Source: Celerinatantimonas sp046054195
GTDB lineage: Bacteria > Pseudomonadota > Gammaproteobacteria > Enterobacterales > Celerinatantimonadaceae
Direction of reading: 5' to 3'
Assembly: GCF_046054195.1 (NCBI RefSeq)
Contig: NZ_JBEQCS010000003.1
Coordinates: 248,001-312,000, forward strand
DNA: 64,000 bases
The first letter of the stretch is position 1; each line of letters opens with the position of its first letter. Shown here piece after piece: positions 46,692 to 55,015 of this stretch. Made by a program: the position numbers and the translations under genes. The notes under the pieces are model-generated. The model saw only the letters and a list, made by a program, of their open reading frames with translations. It was not told the DNA's origin and did not search any database.

Positions 46692-47996
46692 ATGAGAAGC
46701 ATCCTTCTGCCGCCTTTTATAGTGGCCTCTGGCGCGATGATGTTGCTGAACGCCAACCTAGCTAAGGCTGCACCAACGGCCAGCCATAACACGCTACTTA
46801 AAGCTATCGTGCTCAACATGGGTAAAGACGGGGCAACCGTTACCGATGCCCGCTATAACAACCTTTTTGAAAGTCATAACGCCACGAGCGGCGTGGCCGC
46901 GGCGATTCGCAGTGGCCAGTTTTTCATTAATGGCTTGCCAATACCCGCCACGGCAGCGGCGTTCAAAAAAAGCAGCCCCGCTGGCTATCTTGTGAACCAG
47001 GTTCCCTGGCTGCGCTATGATGCCAGCAAACACCAGTGGCAGGGCGGTTACAAGGCAGAACAGCCGGCAACGTCTTATGCGGCGGCAGCGCTGGCAACCG
47101 CCGACGGCATTGTTGCCGGGTTGGAAGTCAGGCTCTATGACACCAATGATGACGGTTATACCGATCGTATTGATGCCGACTACAAAGAAGGCGTACTGGT
47201 AAACCGCATTAAGCACAACAGTGACAACACCTACAGCGTATATCGGCAAGTCTTTGATACCAAAAACAAAACTGCCGCCGAAGGCCGCCTTTACGACGGC
47301 AAGCATTTTACCTTAACGTCGGGCGAAAAAATAAAGGCCGCCAATTTTGACCGCCGCATTGCTTCACAGGATGTTGCGCTGTTTTGGTACGGTCCCCAAG
47401 GTTGGGTAATGCAAAGAGCCAAACAGGTTCAAGGTCCCTTCCTGGGGAGAGCTGACCATAAAAACTACACCATTGGCACTGTTACCTATCAGGATGCGAT
47501 GCGCTTTTCACGGGACAATATCCCCGTATCCAACCGGCCCGGCGAGTTTGCCAACGCAGAGAATTACTTTGGATTGGATAAAGACACTGCCCATAAGGTC
47601 AACCTTTGGCTGGTACCCACTACCAGCGCGCAAACCCAGGGTGGCCCCATTGCCATTACCCGGGGCATGAGTGCAAAAGTCTTCCTCAGCAAAGCGATTA
47701 GCGTTGCCCAAGCCAGGCTAAACAGTGTGGTGGTAAGTCAAGACGGCCACGATGTTCCTGCGCAGCAACACTGGGTAAACCAAGCCGCTTATAGCCAGCT
47801 AAGTAACGCCATAAAGAGCGCTAAAGCCGCCTTACATGCGCGCCAAAGCTCGGACTCCCAGCTCGATTACCAACTCTATCTGCTGTATTTGAACCTTGAT
47901 GGCAGCAGCAATGATATTGGGGCCAAATTCGGCGGTTTCAGTTACACAGGCTTTGAACATCAAATAAAACCCGGACTGCAAGGCAACAGCCATTAA
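46692..47996 (+). CDS. Unrecognised secreted protein
   Basis: A 434-residue protein with a signal peptide (cleavage near AKA-APT). In mid-protein YDTNDDGYTDRIDADY is a calcium-loop-like acidic motif. The C-terminal 110 residues contain AYSQLSNAIKSAKAAL, resembling a FIVAR-type helical segment. I do not recognise the whole. It lies in the GC-rich block and converges on the royal-jelly-like gene. Confidence 0.6.
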   Translation: MRSILLPPFIVASGAMMLLNANLAKAAPTASHNTLLKAIVLNMGKDGATVTDARYNNLFESHNATSGVAAAIRSGQFFINGLPIPATAAAFKKSSPAGYLVNQVPWLRYDASKHQWQGGYKAEQPATSYAAAALATADGIVAGLEVRLYDTNDDGYTDRIDADYKEGVLVNRIKHNSDNTYSVYRQVFDTKNKTAAEGRLYDGKHFTLTSGEKIKAANFDRRIASQDVALFWYGPQGWVMQRAKQVQGPFLGRADHKNYTIGTVTYQDAMRFSRDNIPVSNRPGEFANAENYFGLDKDTAHKVNLWLVPTTSAQTQGGPIAITRGMSAKVFLSKAISVAQARLNSVVVSQDGHDVPAQQHWVNQAAYSQLSNAIKSAKAALHARQSSDSQLDYQLYLLYLNLDGSSNDIGAKFGGFSYTGFEHQIKPGLQGNSH

Positions 47997-48009
47997 CACA
48001 AAGCGTAAA

Positions 48010-48042
48010 TGGTGGCGCCCCCCATCAGGGAAAGCGCCACCA
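48010..48042. terminator. Hairpin between convergent genes
   Basis: TGGTGGCGC and GCGCCACCA perfect arms with a 15-base loop and no strong T run. It may end both flanking genes. Confidence 0.5.
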
Positions 48043-48056
48043 TCGCTCACGCGCCG

Positions 48057-49205
48057 TTAGGCTTGGCCAGTCACCGGCCCACCCAGTGCAATGCCGTCGA
48101 ATTGGTCAGGTAAAGCAACCGCATAAATCACAAATGGCTTGTCTTTAGGCCCTGATGCCAATGGCTTTTTCACCGGAATATAAAGCTTGCGGTCTTGGCT
48201 GATAAAGGTGCCGTCGGGGCGTATCAATGCAGGGCTGGAGGCGATCACCGCCGTTTTTCCTGACGGTGCCAGCAAGGTGATATGGCCAGTAACCGTTTCC
48301 GAAAAATACATATTGCCCAACGAATCCATACAGCAGCCACCGGCAAAGTTATTGTCGTAGACATGCTGAACCCGCGACGCCAGTTGCTCGTCAGACAGCG
48401 AAGTGTCTTTTAGCAGCTTGGTTTCAACACGATACAGCGGCCCTGTCGGTGAGGCCCAATACAACCACTTGCCGTCGGCAGTAATTTCAATGAGGTCGCT
48501 ATTAGGTGGCGTAAAGGCTTTTTTGCCTTTGATATGTGCCAAAATGGCGGGGATTTTGGTTGGGGACGATTTAACAACAGAACGCCCGGAAAGACGCCTT
48601 ATCGTTTTTCCAGTCTGAAAATCGTGAACGATAATGCCGCCAAGCCCTGAGTCTGAAATGTACAAACTGCTGCCATGGAAACGCAGATCGTTCATCTTGG
48701 CTCCTGGGGGCAGAATATCGTCATTAAATCGCAATATATTCAGTATCTTGCCGCTATCGGCATCTAACTGCACTAACTTTTGAGCGCCGGGTTGCGGGGT
48801 GGCGTACTGGGCAGGAAAAAGGCCTGGGCTAAGTGAACCTTGGTCAACGCACCAGACAGTGTCATCAGCAAAAATATGCACCGAGTTCAAATACACAAAG
48901 GCATTACGCCCATCCTTTTCCGGTGCCCATTCATTCCAGCTGTTATTGGGAAAAGGCACTAAAGACCCGTCTTGTTCACGGCGGGCAAGAGAGGGAGTGG
49001 CTTTGTCTGGCGAATAGCGGGGAAGGCCGAGAAACAGCGTGTTGTTGCTGGTAAGGGCAACCTGATTCGCCAGCCAGGGAGAATAAATAGCAGCCTTAAG
49101 AGGTAAATATTTCTCAGTGTTAGCTGCAAACAAACCTCTAGAGAAAAGATATGACAGGCCAACAGCTGCCCCTCCTAATATTATATTTCGGCGACGTTGG
49201 TCCAA
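48057..49205 (-). CDS. Twin-arginine-exported royal-jelly (MRJP/Yellow)-like protein
   Basis: A 382-residue predicted beta-propeller of the major-royal-jelly/SMP-30-like group: DDTVWCVDQGSL, KMNDLRFHGSSLYISDSGLG and CCMDSLGNMYFSETVTGHI. The N-terminus DQRRRNIILGGAAVG is a twin-arginine export signal. The start is a TTG at 49205 with AAGGAG 7 bases upstream; the ATG 12 codons earlier has no ribosome site. Bacterial members are often lactonase-like, with function unproven here. The 5' end is AT-rich, unlike the rest of the gene. Confidence 0.72.
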   Translation of the reverse strand: MDQRRRNIILGGAAVGLSYLFSRGLFAANTEKYLPLKAAIYSPWLANQVALTSNNTLFLGLPRYSPDKATPSLARREQDGSLVPFPNNSWNEWAPEKDGRNAFVYLNSVHIFADDTVWCVDQGSLSPGLFPAQYATPQPGAQKLVQLDADSGKILNILRFNDDILPPGAKMNDLRFHGSSLYISDSGLGGIIVHDFQTGKTIRRLSGRSVVKSSPTKIPAILAHIKGKKAFTPPNSDLIEITADGKWLYWASPTGPLYRVETKLLKDTSLSDEQLASRVQHVYDNNFAGGCCMDSLGNMYFSETVTGHITLLAPSGKTAVIASSPALIRPDGTFISQDRKLYIPVKKPLASGPKDKPFVIYAVALPDQFDGIALGGPVTGQA

Positions 49206-49842
49206 GGTTATCTCCTTAAGAAAATATATAGATAAAATCATGTAAAATGCTAATCAATGAGAAGCATCATGAAATGCGTTTACATATAATGCACAAAAGA
49301 AAATTATGATACTAATTCATTTATGCGTATCAACTGTACATAGAGTGAATGTATCGCAGCCGTAAGTATATAAAATACATATGCTGCCAATTAATCACTC
49401 TTGGATAAAAAGAATCTTCAGTCAAGGATAAGATCTTTTCAATTTTCGCTGATAAACTTAAAACCATCATAAAACCTGTCTACCCCGTGAACTCAATCGT
49501 TTACCCCTAATACATACAGAATTTAAAACTAGTGCGTGTTGATCTTTGTGATTTAAAAAGTAAGTTGCACATGATACGCTATAATAGTTTCGCCAAAAAA
49601 TCACAATAATAATGCCTTAATGCCAAAACTTATGTTAACAGATAATAGCTGGAAATTACTATCAAGAATAATTTATTTATAATAAATCTGAATACCAAAT
49701 GAATTGCTCTGGCATTTTCTTTTATGTGGCTATCTATGAGGGTTGATTGATATATATAGCAAAGATCAATCCGCTCGAGAGACATACCAAGAACAGCGAA
49801 TTTGTTCACCACCTTGATGATGAACAAAATCAGTATAACTTC
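49206..49842. other. AT-rich intergenic region
   Basis: About 640 bases with no gene I can support. Short frames exist but lack ribosome sites and recognisable sequence. Confidence 0.4.
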
Positions 49843-50535
49843 TTATGATATCAGAGCATCTCTTATTGCTTCACCAACACCCGCAGCCGACTGCGGGTTT
49901 TGGCCAGTAATTAAAGAGCCATCAACAACAACATTACTCGCCCAATCATCTGCCGATTGAACTAATGCACCTCTCTCTTTAAGCGCACTTTCTAATAAAA
50001 ATGGAACCGCATCCACCATGCTCACGGCGCTCTCTTCGGAATCAGTGAATGCTGCTACTTTTTTGCCTGCAACTAAATATGAACCATCACTTAGTGTTAC
50101 ATTGACTAATGCCGAGGGACCATGACAGACAGCAGCGATGATTTGTCCCTGCTCATACATTTTACGAGTAATAGCTAAAACCGCTGGGCTATTAGGGAAA
50201 TCCCACATAGTGCCATGACCACCGACATACATAACCGCGCTATAGTTATTTGAGTCAACATCAGATAATTTGGCACATCCCTTTAGTTTTTCTTGAAACG
50301 ATTGATCATTCCAATAGTGAGCATTAATGGGATCTGCTAAATCCACACCATAAACTGGAGGAATGCCACCTTTGATTGAAGCAAACTCAATCGTAAGATT
50401 AGCCTTTTCCAATACATGTAGAGGATGGGTTAATTCCGGTAAGTAAAATCCAGAGTCTTCATACCCTGGTCCTATGTCTTTATGACTAGTTAATACAAAG
50501 AGAATCGACTTGATAGAGTCAGATAATGTATACAT
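49843..50535 (-). CDS. Cytoplasmic DJ-1/PfpI-family protein
   Basis: A 230-residue DJ-1 superfamily protein without signal peptide. The Cys elbow reads AAVCHGPSAL (Cys about 137), with VGGHGTMWDFP and VVVDGSLITGQNPQS. It is clearly paralogous to the secreted protein at 45.8 kb (shared GGHG-MWDFP, AAVCHGP and ITGQNP blocks) but has AT-rich codon use. A methylglyoxal-detoxifying (Hsp31-like) role is plausible. Confidence 0.85.
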   Translation of the reverse strand: MYTLSDSIKSILFVLTSHKDIGPGYEDSGFYLPELTHPLHVLEKANLTIEFASIKGGIPPVYGVDLADPINAHYWNDQSFQEKLKGCAKLSDVDSNNYSAVMYVGGHGTMWDFPNSPAVLAITRKMYEQGQIIAAVCHGPSALVNVTLSDGSYLVAGKKVAAFTDSEESAVSMVDAVPFLLESALKERGALVQSADDWASNVVVDGSLITGQNPQSAAGVGEAIRDALIS

Positions 50536-51037
50536 GAAGAACCTCAGTAAACTTAAATGTAAAAATACCCATTTTTAACCTAATTTAAGGTGGGTTAAGT
50601 ATAGAAATCAATTACTATGCAAATAAAAATATGGGATATAAGTTAAAATATCATCTTAAATAATTAAAATAACAACACAGGTGATTGTCGCTTTTCCAAT
50701 TAAACCATGCTTATTCCAAATCACTATTTGTATATTCTTTTAATGATTCGGAAAAATAAATTAACCACCTATACTAAATAATAACAACAACCAATGAAAC
50801 AGTTATTCTTTTATTGGGTATATAAATAAAATTTATATCAGGAACAATGAACCCAGTTAACCTAAAAAATTTTTACTCAAAAATTTCCACATAGAAAATG
50901 TGTGACATCAAATATCAGATATAAATATAAATTATAGCTAATATATTTTTTTATGATTGGATTTATAACTAGAAAAAATCGATTATGTTTCTTTTCTAAA
51001 ACAACTTACTTTTACGATTAAACATAGGAATTTTATT
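50536..51037. other. AT-rich divergent intergenic region
   Basis: 500 very AT-rich bases between the DJ-1 gene and the SRPBCC gene. No gene or clear operator is seen; it must carry promoters for both. Confidence 0.4.
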
Positions 51038-51544
51038 ATGAGTGATATTATTTGGCCTGAAGGTTTTGTACCAGGATTTACGGATAACTTTTGTTCAAAC
51101 GAAGTCATTATTGCAGGTCTTTCAACAAAAGATATCTGGCCTCTACTCAATACACCGGCATTATGGCCAACTTACTATGAAAACTCTGCAAACCCTCATT
51201 TCTACGATGATAAAGGCCCAGAATTAGAAAATAATGTTCGATTCTATTTTGAAACATTTGGTTTTCCTGTTGAATCGCAATGTGTTGAACATGTAGCGCC
51301 GATTGAAGGTCAACCAGCTCGGTTAGCCTGGCATGGATGGGCAGGCGAAGGTGAAACTCGTTTAGATGTTCATCATGCATGGTTGATTGAAGATTTAGCT
51401 GGTGGTCGAGTTCGCATCCTGACTCAGGAAGCCCAAAATGGCAATCCAGCCAAAAAGCTAGCAGCAACTACGCCAAACCCGATGATTAATGGCCACCAGC
51501 AATGGTTAGATGGCTTGGTCAAGGCTGCCCGTAAAGCAAAATAA
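51038..51544 (+). CDS. SRPBCC-domain (polyketide-cyclase/START-like) protein
   Basis: A 168-residue soluble protein of the hydrophobic-pocket SRPBCC fold. The opening IIAGLSTKDIWPLLNTPALWP is the usual first strand and helix, and the C-terminal helix contains PMINGHQQWLDGLVKAA. The ligand is unknown. It is followed by a terminator and a damaged LysR gene. Confidence 0.75.
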   Translation: MSDIIWPEGFVPGFTDNFCSNEVIIAGLSTKDIWPLLNTPALWPTYYENSANPHFYDDKGPELENNVRFYFETFGFPVESQCVEHVAPIEGQPARLAWHGWAGEGETRLDVHHAWLIEDLAGGRVRILTQEAQNGNPAKKLAATTPNPMINGHQQWLDGLVKAARKAK

Positions 51545-51570
51545 AGTCTGTTTATATTGCTAATATTTAG

Positions 51571-51605
51571 AAAGCCGTTCGCAGAATCACTGAAAACGGC
51601 TTTTT
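51571..51605 (+). terminator. Terminator of the SRPBCC gene
   Basis: AAAGCCGTT and AACGGCTTT arms with a 15-base loop and five T. Confidence 0.85.
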
Positions 51606-51648
51606 GCTCTATATTAAAAATAACTTTATAAAACAATAAACTCTAATT

Positions 51649-52550
51649 ATGGCAACGATTAAAACCTTGATCTTAATCTTCTTCGCGTATTCAATATTCT
51701 TATGGAGGAGAAAAATGTTTCCAGAGCTGCTGAAAAACTAGCTGTCAGCCAACCTGCTGTCAGTAGCATGATGGCACGCTTAAGACAAAGTCTAAACGAT
51801 CAGCTATTCATTCGCAGTCAACATGGCATTGTCCCAACCATTCGTGCCCAAGAACTGTCTGATCCCATAAAAAAGCTACTTAGAGAACTGGATACCGTTT
51901 TACAACCCACACAATTTGTCCCACAGATAGCTGAACTAACACTTTCTATCGCTGCAACTGATTATTCACTTAGAGCCATCGTCGAGCCCTTTTTGCTCAC
52001 CCTAAGACAGCAAGCCCCTAACATCAAAGTTTCTATTCGTTGGATTAATGAACACGACCTTTTTGAACAGATGGAAAGAGGCATCATTGATCTTGCGCTA
52101 ACGACACCTGAAGCTTCTCCTGGTGATTTAAGAGCAAAAACGCTATTTAGTGAGACTTATGTTTGTGTTCTTAGAAACGCTCACCCATTACTTAAAAATG
52201 ATTCTTTAACAATTGAACAGTTCTGCAGTATCGACCATGCGATAGTGTCTTATGTAGGGGGCGCATTTGAAGGGACAACGGATCAAGTCTTGCGTTCAAT
52301 GGGCAAACAACGTCGAGTCGTTTTATCTGTGCCAAGCTTTTTGTCACTTGTCGATATTTTAAAAACTAGTGACCTCTGCGCCGTCGTGCCAAAACGACTG
52401 ATTAAAAATGTACAAGGACTCACCACCGTGAAACTGCCATTTGACGTTCCTGGATTCACAAAAATTATGACTTGGCATGAAAGAACACACCATAGCGATG
52501 CACATCGATGGATTAGAGAATCGATTATTAAATTGTGCAATGAGCTTTGA
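51649..52550 (+). pseudogene. LysR-family regulator with a frameshift at codon 5
   Basis: The effector domain and most of the helix-turn-helix (NVSRAAEKLAVSQPAVSSMMARL) are open from 51660 to 52550. The family's first residues (LDLNLLRVFNIL) lie upstream in that frame, but no start codon is there. An ATG at 51649 reads MATIK and would join them if the AAAA run at 51661 had one more A. An internal ATG at 51702 has no ribosome site and would drop the first helix. Sequencing error, recent mutation or slippage are all possible. Confidence 0.7.
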
Positions 52551-52770
52551 AGCAACTAGATATAAGATCAACGATACCACTCACAACTATATAGATTGAG
52601 CCATATAGCATAAAAACAGTCACAGTTCGGCTTAATCCCCCTGTTTTATCAGATTAATTAAAAAGCTCTGAGTCATAATATCAGCTACTATCATCTATAT
52701 AATTAATATCTCGCTTCAAGGTAAAACAGCCTGTGTACCAACGCCCGGTGATATTTCATCTCAATCTCCC

Positions 52771-52817
52771 ATAAGCTCGCTCATGGATACGAAATTTATC
52801 CCCAATAGCGAGCTTAT
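52771..52817. repeat. Hairpin upstream of the muramidase gene
   Basis: Perfect 11-base arms ATAAGCTCGCT and AGCGAGCTTAT with a 25-base loop, 33 bases before the ATG at 52851. The rest of the 300-base gap shows nothing else. Confidence 0.45.
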
Positions 52818-52850
52818 CGCTACATTTCTAATCTGAAACTGGAGTTTTTT

Positions 52851-53741
52851 ATGAAAGAATTACATCTTTTATCATCGGTGGGTGTCGGTGGTTATAACTC
52901 TCCCGAAGATGTGTTAAATGTACAAAAAGCACTCAACCAAATAATTGATAAAATTGGTTTATCCTCACCATTACCAGAAGATGGTTTAATCGGCGATAAC
53001 CTGCCGAACTCTATAACTTGTCAGGCAATCGGCGCTTTTCAAACATCCATACTTAACTACCACCGTCCCGATTTTCGAATTGATCCTAACGGTAAGAGCC
53101 ATTTAATGATAAATACACTGCTCAATGAAGGCGAGAAGCAGCAAGCTTCTTACTATTTTCCTGAGGTAGAACCGCTAAGAGGACTAACAGATGCAGACTA
53201 TCAGATGGCAGCTCAAGCTCTAAACTGTAATGTTGCTGCTATCCAAGCTGTTTCAGAGGTTGAGTCATCTGGGAATGGCTATTTTGCTTCGGGTCGTCCG
53301 GTTATATTGTTTGAAGCACATCAGTTCTCAAGATTAACCAATCATCAATTTGACGAAACACATCCTGACATCTCATCTCGTACTTGGAACCGAGCTCTGT
53401 ATTTGAAAGCAGAAAAAGAGTATGAGCGCTTAGAAAAAGCACTGCAACTCGATAGAAGCGCTGCGCTAAAATCTGCCTCTTATGGACGCTATCAGATCAT
53501 GGGGTTTAACTATAAAACGGCTGGATACAACGATGTAGAGACGTTTGTCCACGATATGTTTGTTGCTGAACGTAACCACCTAATGGCTTTTGTACATTTT
53601 ATTAAAGCCAATAAACAACTGTCTAATTCTATCCAGCAACAGGACTGGGCACTATTTGCTAAAAATTATAATGGCCCGAGTTACGCCATCAACCATTACG
53701 ATGAAAAACTTCAAAACAGCTACCAAAAACATCTGGCTTAA
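52851..53741 (+). CDS. Peptidoglycan N-acetylmuramidase with N-terminal wall-binding domain
   Basis: A 296-residue lysozyme-type hydrolase. Residues 1-100 resemble a peptidoglycan-binding domain (LNVQKALNQI and AIGAFQTSIL), and residues 110-296 match the N-acetylmuramidase domain (DUF3380). The probable catalytic Glu is in AVSEVESSGNGYF (136 or 138), with LFEAHQFSRLT and ASYGRYQIMGFNY following. There is no signal peptide, as in phage endolysins and type VI secretion lysozymes. No holin, secretion or immunity gene is adjacent. CTGGAG is 6 bases before the ATG. Confidence 0.82.
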   Translation: MKELHLLSSVGVGGYNSPEDVLNVQKALNQIIDKIGLSSPLPEDGLIGDNLPNSITCQAIGAFQTSILNYHRPDFRIDPNGKSHLMINTLLNEGEKQQASYYFPEVEPLRGLTDADYQMAAQALNCNVAAIQAVSEVESSGNGYFASGRPVILFEAHQFSRLTNHQFDETHPDISSRTWNRALYLKAEKEYERLEKALQLDRSAALKSASYGRYQIMGFNYKTAGYNDVETFVHDMFVAERNHLMAFVHFIKANKQLSNSIQQQDWALFAKNYNGPSYAINHYDEKLQNSYQKHLA

Positions 53742-53762
53742 ATTTCACAGGACTTCTCTATG

Positions 53763-53809
53763 TAGGTTTGTATCTTCTTCACTAAGAGGAAAATAACGAT
53801 ACAAACCTA
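53763..53809. terminator. Hairpin after the muramidase gene
   Basis: Perfect 11-base arms TAGGTTTGTAT and ATACAAACCTA with a 25-base loop. No T run follows, so terminator activity is uncertain. Confidence 0.45.
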
Positions 53810-53869
53810 TTCATATTCACCATCGAATTAAAGCGAGATCCGATTACTTATCAGAGAGTACGAACCACC

Positions 53870-55015
53870 CTATTCAAAGGTTTTTTCATCCGATAACAAC
53901 GCATAAACAAAGATAATTAACAGTGAACAGCCTCCGACCACAAACACAAAAGTCATGCCTTCTGGACCAAACACATCAAACATCCTGCCTATCACCAATA
54001 ATCCTATCATTCCACCAAGCGAGTCCATTAAGCTATAGCTCATGTTGGCAGTCATTTGGTCCTGAGGACAAAATCGCTCGCCGATCGTTGTCAATCCGAT
54101 CGCGTAAATTCCTCCCATGGAGCCACCCCAGATGAATAAAAAGATGAGGGCAACCCAATACTGAGCATCTACCGCAAGCGACAGATAGACCGCACAAACC
54201 ACCGAACAAAACACCCCAGCTAACGCTATTGTTGAACGTTGAACAAAAGATGCACAGGTACTTAGGAGCATTCCCAAACTAACACTACCAAACATAAACA
54301 TCGTCAAAAGTAATTGCGCTTGAGGTTCCGTGAGCCCCTGATCCATTCCGTAGAGTGTCAAAAATGAAGGAAGGCCAAAAAATCCGATCCCACCAATAAA
54401 AGCCGAGATCAACACAACTTTGGCATGGCGCAAAGCAAATCGAAACCGCACCGCACCTACCTGATTTCCCGAATTTCCCGCTCGAGGACAGCCAACGATA
54501 ATCAGCAACGGCACGAGGGTCAGAGCAGCATTTAGCTCAAATGTCGCTCCTATTTGAAATATCGATAATTGCAAAACGATTGGCCCAAGTGCCACGCCAC
54601 ACGATAATGCCGATGAAAACAGTCCCATGAACAGCCCTTTCCACTTTCCCTGGGCAAGTATATTCAGCCAAGTTTGCGTCATTACGAGGATCATGCCGTT
54701 AGCCAAACCGTAACTAAAAATACCAAGTATCCACAAACCGTATACGCGACTGTGAGATAACAGCAACAAGCTGCCAATACGCACTAAAGTCAGTACGATA
54801 TAAGAGCTCAATAAACCACATTTAGCAATGTAATGTGAAAGCGGACGATATAATAAAAACACGCCGAGAATTTCAAATGCCATAGCGACACCAATTTCGG
54901 TGTTTCCGTACCCTTGATGCACCATAGCAATTGGAATTGTCACATAGTTAATTCCTGAGCTTAGTTGTGTCGTCAATGTCGCTAGGATCAATAATAAGGG
55001 GGCAATAGATGTCAT
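53870..55015 (-). CDS. Major facilitator superfamily transporter
   Basis: A 381-residue inner-membrane protein with about twelve hydrophobic helices and the two-fold MFS layout; YGNTEIGVAMAFEILGVFLLYRPL covers helix 2 and the following loop. It is the last gene of the run hydrolase-decarboxylase-channel-sensor-transporter and overlaps the sensor gene by ATGA. The context suggests export or exchange of the decarboxylase product or its precursor. The sequence alone does not give the substrate. Confidence 0.82.
   Translation of the reverse strand: MTSIAPLLLILATLTTQLSSGINYVTIPIAMVHQGYGNTEIGVAMAFEILGVFLLYRPLSHYIAKCGLLSSYIVLTLVRIGSLLLLSHSRVYGLWILGIFSYGLANGMILVMTQTWLNILAQGKWKGLFMGLFSSALSCGVALGPIVLQLSIFQIGATFELNAALTLVPLLIIVGCPRAGNSGNQVGAVRFRFALRHAKVVLISAFIGGIGFFGLPSFLTLYGMDQGLTEPQAQLLLTMFMFGSVSLGMLLSTCASFVQRSTIALAGVFCSVVCAVYLSLAVDAQYWVALIFLFIWGGSMGGIYAIGLTTIGERFCPQDQMTANMSYSLMDSLGGMIGLLVIGRMFDVFGPEGMTFVFVVGGCSLLIIFVYALLSDEKTFE

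Larger units (their letters stand above)
43755..49085. other. GC-richer segment, probable recombination import
   Basis: Base and codon use change sharply inside the OYE gene (about 43755) and again inside the N-terminal part of the royal-jelly-like gene (about 49085). Between them third positions favour G/C; outside they favour A/T. No integrase, IS or tRNA flanks it, so homologous exchange is the likely route. Confidence 0.6.

Noticed and set aside
46794..47306. A 170-codon frame antisense to the secreted protein at 46.7 kb.
   Set aside because: Same reason: GC-rich shadow of a gene with a clear signal peptide.
49630..49827. A 65-codon frame in the gap after the royal-jelly-like gene.
   Set aside because: Low-complexity hydrophobic translation with no ribosome site or family match.
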